A stretch of DNA of 64,000 bases from JAPORY01 sp965215385 (GTDB lineage: Bacteria > Pseudomonadota > Alphaproteobacteria > Rhodobacterales > Rhodobacteraceae): positions 1,116,001 through 1,180,000 of the forward strand of contig OZ244059.1 of the NCBI GenBank assembly GCA_965215385.1. The letters run 5' to 3'. Both the position numbers and the translations under genes were made by a program. Of this stretch, positions 9,117 through 19,442 are shown in pieces. Positions within the stretch are counted from its first letter, which is position 1. Each line of letters starts with the position of its first letter. Below the pieces are notes generated by a model. That model saw only the letters and a program-made list of their open reading frames with translations, did no database searches and was not told the origin of the DNA.

Positions 9117-10025
9117 TCAACGGTCCTCGCTCGAATACTCAGTGAACTGACTTTCGCGATAACCTTGAATATAAAGCAAAGCCCGCAGATCTGCATGATT
9201 TATTTTGATCTCGCAGGATTGAGCAACGGTCGGCTTGGCATGCATCGCAACCCCCGTTCCCGCTTCCGTTAGCATATCCAAATCATTCGCTCCGTCGCCG
9301 ACAGCGATTATTGCTGTGTTGGGAATACCGAGTTGCGAAGCCATTTCTCTTAAGGCTGTCCGCTTGAATTCGCGATCCACAATCGGCGGCACCACCGCGC
9401 CGGTAAAGAGATCATCCTCTAATTCAAACGTGTTGGCAAAAAATCTGTCAAAGCCAACTTTCTCAGCAACACTCAAGGCAATCGACGAAAAGCCACCTGA
9501 TATCAACACCGTGACATGTCCACGCGAGACCATGGTATTGACGAGAAGGTGCGCTCCGGCTGATACAGTGATCGAATGGGTCAAAACCGTATCAATGATC
9601 TTGGCCGACTGCCCTTTGAGTAACCGGACGCGCGCAGACAAAGCCTCTAAAAAATCCAGTTCACCATTCATTGCCCGACGGGTGATGTCCTCAACCGCCG
9701 CATCAGCACCAACATCTGCAGCACGCACGATCTCATCAAGGCTTTCTTGCTGAATAATCGTGCTATCCATATCGGCAAATAGCAACGCTTTTTCCCGTGC
9801 CGCAGATGGCTGCAGCACCAAATCAATCCTTTGGCTTTGCAGTGCTTGCCAAGTGACATCGAAATCACGGGGTTTCGATACAAGCTGGAATTCTGCCGCT
9901 TCGCAAGCCCCTAGCCAAATTAGTTCTCGCCCGTTCCAATGCTCATAGAGGGGTTGGACGATTTCTTGGCTCAAAGACTTAGTTTCGCTCGCCGCAATAA
10001 GGGTAGCCGTATACATTTTTTCCAT
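9117..10025 (-). CDS. serB: Phosphoserine phosphatase
   Basis: A 302-residue HAD-family phosphatase that hydrolyses O-phospho-L-serine to L-serine, the last step of serine synthesis. Motif I is FADMDSTIIQQESLDE (nucleophile and general-acid aspartates). Motif II lies in VLISGGFSS, and the motif III/IV region is VGDGANDLDMLTEAGTGVAMHAKP. About 90 N-terminal residues form an ACT-like regulatory part, as usual in proteobacterial SerB. Two nearby ATGs (10025 and 10016) are possible starts; neither has a strong ribosome binding site. It is divergent from serC and serA, so all three specific genes of the phosphorylated serine pathway lie together. Confidence 0.93.
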   Translation of the reverse strand: MEKMYTATLIAASETKSLSQEIVQPLYEHWNGRELIWLGACEAAEFQLVSKPRDFDVTWQALQSQRIDLVLQPSAAREKALLFADMDSTIIQQESLDEIVRAADVGADAAVEDITRRAMNGELDFLEALSARVRLLKGQSAKIIDTVLTHSITVSAGAHLLVNTMVSRGHVTVLISGGFSSIALSVAEKVGFDRFFANTFELEDDLFTGAVVPPIVDREFKRTALREMASQLGIPNTAIIAVGDGANDLDMLTEAGTGVAMHAKPTVAQSCEIKINHADLRALLYIQGYRESQFTEYSSEDR

Positions 10026-10335
10026 TCAAATTGTGCGCGATAAGGTCAAACGCTCGTCTTTGCTTTCTTCACTAGACCGCGAGCTCTTGCGAATAGCCGT
10101 GGTCTAAAAGCACAACAGATTAAAGTGCAGCCTGAGTTCATTCGGGGTCACGTTATTGCCATTTGTCGCCGCAACCGTCATTGTGCTCATGGGAATTTTG
10201 ACTAGGGTGGTTTGAGATCATTCGTGCCCAGAACTGTGGTTAGCAGTTTTCTTGTACCGGCTTTGTTTTCAATAAGCCATGCGCACGAAACCTTTAGACA
10301 CACCTGCAGAACACCTGACCGTTGGGAGAGACTCC

Positions 10336-11481
10336 GTGCGTTACGAAAGGCCCCCTACCCGGCCACAGAATCCATGTTTTTCTTCGGGACCGTGTCGTAA
10401 GCCACCGCCCTTTACAATGGCGGCACTTCAACAAGCTGCCCTTGGACGCTCGCATCGATCTGCGATCGGCAAATCCAAACTGCAAGCGGCGATCCAGGAG
10501 ACGCGTGAACTGCTGGAACTACCCCCTGATTACAAAGTTGCTATCGTGCCGGCGTCCGATACTGGTGCCTATGAAATGGCGATGTGGAATTTACTCGGTG
10601 ACCGACCGGTTGCGGCTCTTGTTTGGGAAAGCTTCGGTTTGGGTTGGTTCAATGATTGCTCAAAGCAACTGCAAGTCGCGACAAACCTACATCAAGCGGA
10701 ATATGGCGAAATTGTAGACCTGAATGCGGTAAACTGGGACCATGATGTCTGTTTTACTTGGAATGGCACAACCTCCGGAGTATGCATGCCCTCGGGAAAT
10801 TCTATTCCACGAGATCGGGCGGGTCTTACGCTATGCGACGCGACCTCGGCAGCTTTTGCTATGAGATTGCCGTGGGACAAACTAGATGTCACGACTTTTT
10901 CTTGGCAAAAGGTGCTCGGCGGAGAAGGAGCGCATGGCATTATTATTCTCAGTCCGAGGGCGATTGATCGGCTGCTGCACTATTCACCGCCTTGGCCTTT
11001 ACCTAAGATTTTTCAGCTAACAAATAATGGTGAACTAAACGACGCCTTATTTGACGGTGTAACCATAAACACGCCGTCAATGTTGGCCGTAGAGGACTAC
11101 CTCTATTGCCTATCATGGGCGCGTTCAGTCGGGGGTCTTTCCGAACTGATCAAGCGTTCAAGTCGCAATGCATCGACGATCTGGAAATTTTGCGATTCAC
11201 AAGATTGGATTCAGAATCTCGCCATCGACCCGACGACCCGCTCCACAACTTCGGTTTGCTTGACATTCACAGAGCCGGCAGTCGCTCACCACGCACAATT
11301 CTCCAAAGCTGTCGCCGCGAGGCTTGAGGCCGAGGGCGTCGCCTTTGACATTGCTTCATATCGAGACGCTCCCGCCGGACTGCGAGTTTGGTGTGGGGCA
11401 ACGGTTGAGAGCGAAGACGTCCGCACCTTGTTGCCGTGGATTGAGTGGGCTTACAGGATGGAGCGCGACGCCTTGGGTTAA
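10336..11481 (+). CDS. serC: Phosphoserine aminotransferase, alphaproteobacterial type
   Basis: A PLP-dependent class V aminotransferase converting 3-phosphohydroxypyruvate and glutamate to phosphoserine. The N-terminal PCFSSGPC, LGRSHRSAIGK, VPASDTGAYEMA and VWESFGLGWF motifs belong to the longer alphaproteobacterial SerC branch. The PLP lysine is in TTFSWQKVLGGEGAHG. The frame is open from an ATG at 10279, but the GTG at 10336 has a GGGAGAG ribosome binding site (10324-10330) and puts 14 residues before FSSGPC, about right for the family; I prefer it. serA follows, and serB is divergent. Confidence 0.9.
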   Translation: MRYERPPTRPQNPCFSSGPCRKPPPFTMAALQQAALGRSHRSAIGKSKLQAAIQETRELLELPPDYKVAIVPASDTGAYEMAMWNLLGDRPVAALVWESFGLGWFNDCSKQLQVATNLHQAEYGEIVDLNAVNWDHDVCFTWNGTTSGVCMPSGNSIPRDRAGLTLCDATSAAFAMRLPWDKLDVTTFSWQKVLGGEGAHGIIILSPRAIDRLLHYSPPWPLPKIFQLTNNGELNDALFDGVTINTPSMLAVEDYLYCLSWARSVGGLSELIKRSSRNASTIWKFCDSQDWIQNLAIDPTTRSTTSVCLTFTEPAVAHHAQFSKAVAARLEAEGVAFDIASYRDAPAGLRVWCGATVESEDVRTLLPWIEWAYRMERDALG

Positions 11482-11775
11482 CCGCGCTTCGTCAGAAAGC
11501 CATGCCGCCTATTGCCTACATCCAAACCTGCCAGTATCGACAGCCTTCCATCCATTTGCGTCCATCATACATACTACCATCGACATCAGTCGCGTGAATC
11601 CGTCAGTTTAGCGAAAATCTCAATTGTCCAATTGTCATCAAGACGACAACAAAATACTCGCTACTGAGCGGCTTGTGGTGGTATCAAAATCTAGCATCGC
11701 TGTTAGCGTCGTTACCAAAGTCGCGAGCCAATTGCAGCGCGAAAGCTAGGTTCCTTGGAAAAAAGACGAAGATTC

Positions 11776-13371
11776 ATGACACCAAGAGTATTGATTTCTG
11801 ACAAGCTCTCCAAGGCCGCTGTTCGGATTTTTGAAGAAAACAAAATCCCAGTGGTGTTTGCACCCGAACTCGGAAGCAATCCTGAGGAATTGCTCAAGGA
11901 GATCCACAACTATAGCGGCCTAGCAACGCGTTCGGCAACCAAAGTAACCGCGGAAGTGCTGGCGAAAGCTGACAACCTGCAGATCATCGGACGCGCAGGA
12001 GTTGGAACCGACAATATTAATGTTGAGGCGGCTTCAAAGCGCGGCATTATTGTCATGAATACGCCGTTTGGGAATACGATTACCACGGCCGAGCACGCCA
12101 TCGCGCTGATGTTCGCCGTCGCGAGACAAATCCCCGCTGCATCGGTATCAACCCACGCCGGCAAGTGGGAAAAATCAAAATTCCTCGGAGTGGAACTTAC
12201 TAACAAGACTCTTGGCGTTATCGGCGTCGGCAATATCGGCAAAATCGTCTGCGATCGAGCCCGCGGACTACGGATGAAAATACTCGCTTACGATCCATTC
12301 ATATCCGAGGAATCAGCCGCAAAACTTCAAGTTCAAAAAGTCGAACTCAACGAACTCCTTGCTCAATCAGACATCATTACCCTTCACGTTCCCCTAACCG
12401 ACGCGACCAGAAATATCCTAAGCCGCGAGAATCTCCTGCGAACAAAACCGGGCGTTCGAATTATCAACGGCGCACGCGGTGGGCTCGTCGACGAGGACGC
12501 TTTGGCGGAACTGCTAACCGCAGGACACATTGCTGGTGTGGGCGTTGATGTCTTCGCAGTCGAACCCGCCGTCGATAGTCCACTACTCGGCTTGCCTAAT
12601 GTTGTTTGTACGCCCCACCTCGGCGCATCAACCGCAGAAGCGCAGGAAAATGTTGCAGTGCAGGTCGCGCAACAAATGTCAGATTATTTGATTGACGGAG
12701 CGGTTACGAATTCGATTAATATGCCCGCAATTTCCGCCGTAGAAACCAAGATTATGAAACCTTGGATTGATCTCGCCGGTCACCTCGGGCGATTCATTGG
12801 TCAACTAACTGACGAACCCATTGCGGCTATTAATGTCCTTTACGACGGCTCAGTCTGTGACTTAAACTTGGACGCCTTGACGTGCGCGACCGTGGCTGGG
12901 GTTATGCGGCGCCATACACCAGATGTAAACTTGGTATCTGCGCCCATCGTTGCTAAAGAGAAGGGCATTCGACTATCAACCACGCGACAGGATAAGTCAG
13001 GCGCGTTTGAGGGCTACATTAAGCTCACGATGGTCTCAAAGATTCGAACTCGTGCAATCGCTGGCACCGTATTTTCGGATGCCAAACCAAGATTCATTCA
13101 AATAAAGGGCATTAATATCGACGCCGAGGTTGGTGCAAAGATGCTGTACACAACCAATCGCGATTCGCCGGGCATCATTGGCTTATTAGGGCAAACGCTT
13201 GGAACGAACGGTATTAATATTGCGAACTTTACACTGGGAAGAGACACTGCAGGGGGTGAGGCGATCGCCCTATTGTATACAGATCAAGCTATCCCAGCCA
13301 ACGTTGTCGCAGAACTCGAAAATACTGGAAAGTTTGGCGTGGTGCGCCCGCTCGAATTCAATGTGGCGTGA
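11776..13371 (+). CDS. serA: D-3-phosphoglycerate dehydrogenase
   Basis: A 531-residue long-form SerA catalysing the first committed step from 3-phosphoglycerate to serine. The NAD-binding motif is GVIGVGNIGKIVCDRA, with catalytic arginine and glutamate regions in INGARGGLVDEDAL and the histidine in CTPHLGAST. After about residue 320 an intervening (ASB) domain and a C-terminal ACT domain follow (DSPGIIGLLGQTLGTNGINIANF), where serine feedback usually acts. The ATG at 11776 (MTPRVLISDKLS) matches family starts better than the upstream in-frame TTG at 11755. Confidence 0.95.
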   Translation: MTPRVLISDKLSKAAVRIFEENKIPVVFAPELGSNPEELLKEIHNYSGLATRSATKVTAEVLAKADNLQIIGRAGVGTDNINVEAASKRGIIVMNTPFGNTITTAEHAIALMFAVARQIPAASVSTHAGKWEKSKFLGVELTNKTLGVIGVGNIGKIVCDRARGLRMKILAYDPFISEESAAKLQVQKVELNELLAQSDIITLHVPLTDATRNILSRENLLRTKPGVRIINGARGGLVDEDALAELLTAGHIAGVGVDVFAVEPAVDSPLLGLPNVVCTPHLGASTAEAQENVAVQVAQQMSDYLIDGAVTNSINMPAISAVETKIMKPWIDLAGHLGRFIGQLTDEPIAAINVLYDGSVCDLNLDALTCATVAGVMRRHTPDVNLVSAPIVAKEKGIRLSTTRQDKSGAFEGYIKLTMVSKIRTRAIAGTVFSDAKPRFIQIKGINIDAEVGAKMLYTTNRDSPGIIGLLGQTLGTNGINIANFTLGRDTAGGEAIALLYTDQAIPANVVAELENTGKFGVVRPLEFNVA

Positions 13372-13642
13372 CACTCGCATGTTATGAAGATATACGCGTC
13401 TTCGGTTCAGGCACCAATAGCCCGAGCGTTTTTGAACACACCGCCTGAGTGGATTTTTCGCCCTACGTTATTTGAATATAAGCCGAGTCGGCTATGTGAG
13501 TATCTCAACAAGTCAGAGAATTGATCTTGCGGTGCCATGATGATCATGGCGAATGATTTCGATCCTGATATTGCCGTCTTGGCTGTAGCGGCTTGACCGG
13601 AACTATCGAGGGCTATAGACGATAGCCAATCTGGACCGAGAA

Positions 13643-13888
13643 ATGACAGAAGAGCGCGACAACGCACTGGCGATTGCCAAGCTGAAAGGTGAGATCACGG
13701 CACTGGAGGAACGCATGAAAGCACATCAGGCGAAACAAGAAGGGGCACTGGATCGCCTACGCGCGGACCTGGCCCAGCGTGATAAAGAAGCTGCACAGCA
13801 AGACAAGGATAATCTGCGTTGGATGGTCGGACTCGCCTTAGCCTGCACCACAATCATCATTGCCGCGATCGCGCTGCTCGCCGACTGA
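13643..13888 (+). CDS. Small coiled-coil protein with C-terminal membrane anchor
   Basis: 81 residues. A charged coiled coil (about 10-58: LKGEITALEERMKAHQAK and a glutamine/aspartate-rich part) is followed by one membrane helix (about 60-78, MVGLALACTTIIIAAIALL). The plan resembles small DUF1640-like coiled-coil/TM proteins, but I cannot name a function. Its 5' half is duplicated just downstream (13887-13997), and a second decayed relative lies at 38561-38692, so the family spreads or duplicates in this genome. Confidence 0.5.
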   Translation: MTEERDNALAIAKLKGEITALEERMKAHQAKQEGALDRLRADLAQRDKEAAQQDKDNLRWMVGLALACTTIIIAAIALLAD

Positions 13889-14040
13889 TTGCCAAACTGG
13901 AAGGTGATCGCCGCAGTGGGCTCAGAGTGCTGCAGGAACGCATGAAAGCACATCAGGCGAAACAAGAAGGGGCACTGGATCGCCTACGGGCGGACAGGGC
14001 TTGCACGATAGATAAGCCACACAGTGCCGAATTAGGTTGA
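13887..14040 (+). repeat. Partial tandem duplication of the coiled-coil gene
   Basis: The segment from about 13887 to 13997 repeats about 13672-13770 of the preceding gene. The central 60 bases (GAACGCATGAAAGCACATCA onwards) are nearly identical; the 5' part is more diverged. The copy keeps an open frame to 14040 but has lost the membrane helix and the original start. It looks like an unequal duplication that decayed. The following 14041-14273 holds no recognised gene. Confidence 0.7.
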
Positions 14041-14273
14041 TCATCGCGATTGTTGGAGTTGTACTAACAAAATTCGGATTTTGCCCACCTAAATTGAAAG
14101 CCGAAAGGCTCGCCTCGCTACCGATCACCGAAAACTTGGCGAAATCGGACTGGTACAGGAACAACTGGTTGCGACAGGTGCACTCAGGGGTTGCTCGTGA
14201 GTGAATTCGATTGCCGCTCGCAACGAATGCGACATTCGTATCTGGGAATTAGTGCATTGATGGGCATAGTGAT

Positions 14274-15821
14274 GTGACGGTAACCATATCCGATAAGTCG
14301 ATACCGACCACAATTGCCATCATCGGTGCTGGCGTAATGGGCCGTGGCATCGTCCAATGGGCAACCGCTGCTTGTGACAAAATCCTGCTGTTTGACGAAC
14401 ATCCTCAAGTCGCAATCGAGGCAAAAGAGGCCATTGCGACACGACTGCTGAATTCTCAAAACAAAAAACGCATTTCAAGAGCGCACCGTCAGAAAGCTTT
14501 AGACAAGATCGAAATCGTTCGAAACTTCAGCGCGATTGCTCCAGCCACAATTGTTGTTGAAGCGATCACCGAAAATATCCAAGCGAAGCAAAGTCTTTTT
14601 CATGACCTCGAGAAAATCGTTGGGGATGAGACAATCTTGTGCACGAACACCTCGTCGTTATCTATCACCCACATCGGTAGTGCCTGTCGACTTCCGCAAA
14701 GAGTTGCGGGGCTACATTTTTTTAATCCGGCACCAGTGATGAAAGTCGTAGAGGTTGTTTCGGGTGAACTCACAACTGCATCTGTCATGACACGTCTTTG
14801 TAACCTTGTCAGCAAGACAGAGCACCACCCTATTATGTGTGAGGATAGCCCAGGGTTTGTGATCAATCACGCTGGACGAGCCCTGATCACTGAGGGGCTT
14901 CGGATTGAACAGGAAAAAGTCGCTAACCCTGTTGATATTGATCGCATCGTTCGCGATTGCATTGGCCTACCGATGGGCCCCTTTGAATTATTGGATCTAA
15001 CTGGTTTGGATGTCTCCAGCCAAGTCATGCAACAGATTTACGACGGATTTCAACAAGAGCCCCGATATCGCCCCACGCCAGTAATTCAGCGTCGTCTCAA
15101 AGCCAGAAAACTTGGCCGAAAATCAGGATCAGGGTTTTACGCCTATGACAATTCCCGAAAGATTGAGCCCGACGAGCCCACGGTCAACGCAGCGACGGGC
15201 ACAAAGTATGCACTCGTTGGACATTGCGCTGAGCATAGTGCAATCACCGCCTGCCTTACTCGAGCTGGTTGCGAATTGGTTACTCCCGACCAGGCGGACT
15301 TTGTCTTACTTTCACCTTTAGGTCCAGATGCAACGGCCGCAGCTCTAATGGCCCAAGCCGAACCGCGACAGGCAATCGCTATTGATGTCTTATTTCCACA
15401 GTGCTTTGACGCAGGTGGGCGCGTGACCCTCATGCCGACGCTAGCAACCAGTCCAACTGCGCTCGCTCTCGCTCACGGTGCATTCTTGGCGGCTACCCAA
15501 AAAGTCACAATCGTTAGAGACTCTGCTGGATTCGTTGCGCAGCGGATAGTGGCCGCAATCATCAACACAGCCTGCGAAATTGCTCAACTCGGACTTGCAT
15601 CGACTAAAGATATTGATCTCGGAGTGACACTTGGTCTCGGGTATCCTGTTGGACCATTGCAACTCGGTGATCGGCTCGGAGCGCGGAAAGTACTGGCGAT
15701 CTTGACCGCGATTTATGAACAAACCTTCGACGCACGTTACCGACCTAGTCAATATCTGCGACGTCGCGCTCTTCTGGGTTTGCCGCTAGCAGCAGACTCT
15801 CGTGACAGTCGCAGCCACTAA
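14274..15821 (+). CDS. 3-hydroxyacyl-CoA dehydrogenase (PaaH-like, two C-terminal domains)
   Basis: 515 residues starting at GTG. The NAD-binding Rossmann domain begins with IAIIGAGVMGRGIVQWA. The family motif VVEAITENIQAKQSLF, the catalytic region TNTSSLSITHI and GLHFFNPAPVMKVVEVV follow. After the first C-terminal 3HCDH domain (about 190-290) comes a second NAD-like/3HCDH region (about 300-505, DSAGFVAQRIVAAIINTA), as in PaaH-type 3-hydroxyadipyl-CoA dehydrogenases. A BktB-like thiolase follows, so it probably oxidises 3-hydroxyacyl-CoA for thiolysis. Whether this serves phenylacetate degradation or general beta-oxidation cannot be decided here, since no other paa gene is present. Confidence 0.88.
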   Translation: MTVTISDKSIPTTIAIIGAGVMGRGIVQWATAACDKILLFDEHPQVAIEAKEAIATRLLNSQNKKRISRAHRQKALDKIEIVRNFSAIAPATIVVEAITENIQAKQSLFHDLEKIVGDETILCTNTSSLSITHIGSACRLPQRVAGLHFFNPAPVMKVVEVVSGELTTASVMTRLCNLVSKTEHHPIMCEDSPGFVINHAGRALITEGLRIEQEKVANPVDIDRIVRDCIGLPMGPFELLDLTGLDVSSQVMQQIYDGFQQEPRYRPTPVIQRRLKARKLGRKSGSGFYAYDNSRKIEPDEPTVNAATGTKYALVGHCAEHSAITACLTRAGCELVTPDQADFVLLSPLGPDATAAALMAQAEPRQAIAIDVLFPQCFDAGGRVTLMPTLATSPTALALAHGAFLAATQKVTIVRDSAGFVAQRIVAAIINTACEIAQLGLASTKDIDLGVTLGLGYPVGPLQLGDRLGARKVLAILTAIYEQTFDARYRPSQYLRRRALLGLPLAADSRDSRSH

Positions 15822-15974
15822 CAATCACTAACAATACAGTTGACCGCTTGATCCACGGCAATCACGCGGTCGGGATACGTGCGTCTCTTCTCGCTATCGA
15901 TTGCAAACCCTCGCGTCATATGTCAATCAACATGCTTGCAATCACATTAGTAACAGGACGGATAGGGGAGTGGA

Positions 15975-17150
15975 ATGACAGACATTGTTATCGTTGATGG
16001 CGCGAGAACGGCCATCGGCACATTTGGAGGCACATTGGCGTCAACCACGCCAATTGACCTCGCCACTACCGCCACTAAAGCGGCGCTACAGCGCTCCCAA
16101 GTCCACCCCAATCAAATCGGCTACGTTGTCTTCGGACATGTGATTACCACCGAACCACGCGATATGTACCTATCGCGCGTCGCCGCGATGCAATCCGATA
16201 TTCCGAGCGATACCCCTGCCATGAATGTCAACCGGCTTTGCGGTTCCGGAGCACAAGCCATTGTTTCGGCCGTACAGTCGCTGCAGCTCGGTGACGCCGA
16301 ATACGCAGTTGCCGGCGGTGCCGAGTCGATGTCGCGCAGTCCATTTACTGTACCCTCGCAGCGCTGGGGCCAAAAAATGGGGGATACGCAAGTCCTTGAT
16401 ATGCTGGTAGGTGCCTTGAGTTGTCCCTTTGGTACCGGACACATGGGGGTGACTGCCGAAAATGTCGCGCGAGATTATGAAATCTCTCGAACTGACCAAG
16501 ATCAGTTTGCGGCGCAAAGTCAGGAGCGGGCTACGAACGCGATTACGCAGGGTTACTTCGAAAGCCAAATTGTTCCAGTCACCGTAACGCAACGGCGCGA
16601 GGAAGTTGCGTTCACGCAAGACGAACATCCAAAGGCGACCACCGTCGAAACCCTTGCGGGATTGCGACCCGTCTTCAAGAAGGACGGTACGGTAACTGCG
16701 GGTAACGCCTCAGGTATTAACGATGGCGCTGCAGCGTTGGTCCTCACGACAGCCGCGGCCGCTCAACGCGAAGGACTCAAGCCACGGGCTCGGGTTCTTG
16801 GCTATGCCCATGCGGGAGTAAAACCAGAGATCATGGGAGTCGGCCCGATTCCGGCTGTGCGAAACCTTTTGCAGCGAATACAACTTACCGTTTCTGACTT
16901 TGATGTCATCGAATCAAACGAAGCCTTCGCCGCTCAGGCCCTTGCAGTTAACAAAGAACTCAAACTTGATCCAGCAAAAGTAAATCCCAATGGCGGTGCC
17001 ATCGCTCTTGGTCATCCAATTGGGGCAACCGGCACGATTATCACCATCAAAGCACTCTACGAACTGGAGCGAATTGCCAAGTCCCGTGCATTAATCGCGA
17101 TGTGTATTGGCGGCGGGCAAGGGATTGCACTCGCTATTGAACGCTTGTAA
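15975..17150 (+). CDS. bktB: Acetyl-CoA C-acyltransferase (BktB-type beta-ketothiolase)
   Basis: A 391-residue thiolase. The acylated cysteine is in NRLCGSGAQAIVSA; the other catalytic motifs are ALGHPIGATG (histidine) and MCIGGGQGIA (second cysteine). The sequence VVFGHVITTEPRDMYLSRVAA is characteristic of the BktB group, which accepts medium-chain beta-ketoacyl-CoA and also condenses acetyl- with propionyl-CoA. GGGGAG lies 6-10 bases before the ATG. It probably acts with the preceding hydroxyacyl-CoA dehydrogenase. The gene is convergent with ubiB, 12 bases away. Confidence 0.88.
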   Translation: MTDIVIVDGARTAIGTFGGTLASTTPIDLATTATKAALQRSQVHPNQIGYVVFGHVITTEPRDMYLSRVAAMQSDIPSDTPAMNVNRLCGSGAQAIVSAVQSLQLGDAEYAVAGGAESMSRSPFTVPSQRWGQKMGDTQVLDMLVGALSCPFGTGHMGVTAENVARDYEISRTDQDQFAAQSQERATNAITQGYFESQIVPVTVTQRREEVAFTQDEHPKATTVETLAGLRPVFKKDGTVTAGNASGINDGAAALVLTTAAAAQREGLKPRARVLGYAHAGVKPEIMGVGPIPAVRNLLQRIQLTVSDFDVIESNEAFAAQALAVNKELKLDPAKVNPNGGAIALGHPIGATGTIITIKALYELERIAKSRALIAMCIGGGQGIALAIERL

Positions 17151-17162
17151 GCGCGAATTTGG

Positions 17163-18695
17163 TTACATCAAGAACTCAATAATCAGCATCAGCAGAATAC
17201 CGACTCCCAAGCCCAGAATGCTTGCGAGAAAATACCGCCAACCGCGGTCGTCTTGCTTCTGTGAAACCGGATGCATATGGCGGATTAACGCCGCTTCAAC
17301 GAGGCCTGGTGCGCGCGGCCCAAATCGCGAGAGAACTTGGAATATGCTGCGCACATCGCGAGCAATCGCGCGCGGGCCGATTGAACCTTTGATGTAATCT
17401 TCTACAACCGGTCTCGCCGCCTGCCAGATATTGACGTTCGGATGCAGTGATCGTGCGACCCCCTCGACGACGACCATGGTTCGCTGTAGTAGGATTAATT
17501 CAGTCCGCGTCTCCATGCCAAATCGTTCTGTGACCTCAAAAAGATAGGCGAGAACATTGCTCATTGAGATATGCTCAGCGTCCATACCAAAGATTGGCTC
17601 ACCGACGGAACGCAAAGCGCGGGCAAACTCATCGACATCCATAGTGGGCGGCACATAACTCGCCGCAAAATGCACTTCGGCGACCCGTTTATAGTCTCGA
17701 CGAATAAATCCGTAGAGAATTTCGGCATAGACCCGACGGGTATACTCATCAATGTGTCCCATTATGCCGAAATCGTAAGCGACAATGTCGCCATTAGCAG
17801 CGACCATCAAGTTGCCTTGATGCATGTCGGCATGAAAGTAGCCGTCTCGGAGGGCGTGTTTCAAGAAAAGCTGCAACAAGCGCTCTCCGAGAATCTTGCG
17901 ATCATGCCCGGCAGCGTCAAGCGCTGAATTATCCCCTAGCGGCGTACCATCGACCCAAGCTAAGGTCATTACGCGCTTGCTTGATAGTTCCCATTGCACG
18001 CTCGGAAGTTGAAAACCGTCGTCGTGCAGGGTGTTGGCTGCGTATTCGGAGGCCGCGGCACTCTCTAGGCGCAAATCGAGTTCGCCGCGCACGACGCCAT
18101 CAAAATGTCGGATCACCTCTTTTGGTCGCAGGCGCCTTGAGAACGGCGCAAAAGCCTCAATGATGGTAGCACCAAAATAAAAGGAATCGACATCGCGCCG
18201 AAAGGCCTGTTCAATTTCAGGCCGCAAGACCTTGACAGCGACAGCTTGACCGGTCGCCTTAATCCTCGCCTTATGAACTTGAGCAATGGAAGCTGCCGCT
18301 ACGGGCTCACTAAACTCTGAGAATACTTCATCGATTTTTTTCCCAAGTTCGCGTTCAACTTCAGCGCGCGCGTCGATTCTTGAGAACGGTGGGATTTTGT
18401 TGAGGAGCAGGCTCAATTGCTGCGCCATTTCCATACCGACAACATCGGGTCGCGTTGCGAGTATTTGGCCAAACTTGACATAGGCCGGACCCATTGCAAC
18501 GAGGGCGCGTGTAACTGGCGGCAGTGATGAATCGCCTTGATAACCCAGCCACTGTAAAGGTCGTCCCATCAGTCTCGCCGCAACCCGCACCTGCCGCGGG
18601 GCATCAAAGGTATCCAAAACAAATACCATAGCACCCGCGCGTTCTAAAGTTGCGACAGTTCGCAGCAACCGCCAGAGATTATGAGGACCCCGCAT
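17163..18695 (-). CDS. ubiB: UbiB-type atypical kinase/ATPase for ubiquinone synthesis
   Basis: 510 residues of the ABC1/ADCK/UbiB family. The KxGQ motif is in YVKFGQILATRPD, the ATP lysine in VAVKVLRPEI, the catalytic-loop equivalent in GYFHADMHQGNLMV and the DFG motif in VAYDFGIMGH. A hydrophobic C-terminus (about 485-508, YFLASILGLGVGILLMLIIEFL) anchors it to the inner membrane. UbiB assists ubiquinone synthesis, probably by extracting lipid intermediates. ubiE lies upstream on the same strand but is separated by about 750 bases that are normally absent. Confidence 0.92.
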   Translation of the reverse strand: MRGPHNLWRLLRTVATLERAGAMVFVLDTFDAPRQVRVAARLMGRPLQWLGYQGDSSLPPVTRALVAMGPAYVKFGQILATRPDVVGMEMAQQLSLLLNKIPPFSRIDARAEVERELGKKIDEVFSEFSEPVAAASIAQVHKARIKATGQAVAVKVLRPEIEQAFRRDVDSFYFGATIIEAFAPFSRRLRPKEVIRHFDGVVRGELDLRLESAAASEYAANTLHDDGFQLPSVQWELSSKRVMTLAWVDGTPLGDNSALDAAGHDRKILGERLLQLFLKHALRDGYFHADMHQGNLMVAANGDIVAYDFGIMGHIDEYTRRVYAEILYGFIRRDYKRVAEVHFAASYVPPTMDVDEFARALRSVGEPIFGMDAEHISMSNVLAYLFEVTERFGMETRTELILLQRTMVVVEGVARSLHPNVNIWQAARPVVEDYIKGSIGPRAIARDVRSIFQVLSRFGPRAPGLVEAALIRHMHPVSQKQDDRGWRYFLASILGLGVGILLMLIIEFLM

Positions 18696-19442
18696 GCTTG
18701 GGCTACCTGTGTTTGCCGTTCATCATTCGAACACGATGCCGACGGTCGCTTGCACGGCGATTGCTTTGATGATCGCTTCCATAATTCATTCCAACCCAAA
18801 ACATCTGTAGCGCGACAAGTCCGTTCTGCGACTGCGACGGGTCGTCAATCTCAAACACTGCTAATTGACTTCGTCATCTAACGACTGACGCTCCAGTTAA
18901 CCTTTTTCGACTGCCAGTGTTGCGGCAAGTTAGTGCTCTGTCCAGAACATTGCAGACCACGCTGAATAAGTCTTTTGCTGCGCCACAACAAGCAAGCGCA
19001 GTTTGAGCGCAATCACCACAGCCAAGTTGCGGCTCTACTCCCAGATTTGCAGGCTCGACTGCTTCATCCTAAACATGTTCAGCACCTCATCGCGAAAACC
19101 AGCTCAGCGGCGATTCAGATGGTGACCACGGTCGTTTCTCAACTTCGATCCCGCCTTTGCCAAGATTGTATGGGAATCTCTTTGCCGGTCATGTTTTTAT
19201 GAGTACAGCGCAAACGCGAAACGTCGCAACCCGAACAAGACCAATTTGAGTATCGCGGCGTCACAAACTCTGATGCTGTTCGTTCCAATGTTGTAGGACT
19301 TTGTCAAGGCATCCTCTGGGCTGCTCTCAAAGAAGAAACTTGCCGAAAATTTGGCGGCGATTGCGATTACAACATCGTTAATCCCTTCGTTGGTTGCAAA
19401 CTGGGATGGGACGGCGGCGAGCAGTTATGCTAGAAGGTACTG
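18696..19442. other. Unusually long ubiE-ubiB spacer
   Basis: In most alphaproteobacteria ubiE and ubiB are adjacent. Here 747 bases separate them. Short frames on both strands show no family motif and no ribosome binding site of note. No inverted repeats typical of an IS were found. It may be an old decayed insertion. Confidence 0.4.

Noticed and set aside
8906..9145. 79-codon frame between the barrel gene and serB
   Set aside because: No family motif, runs into serB on the opposite strand.
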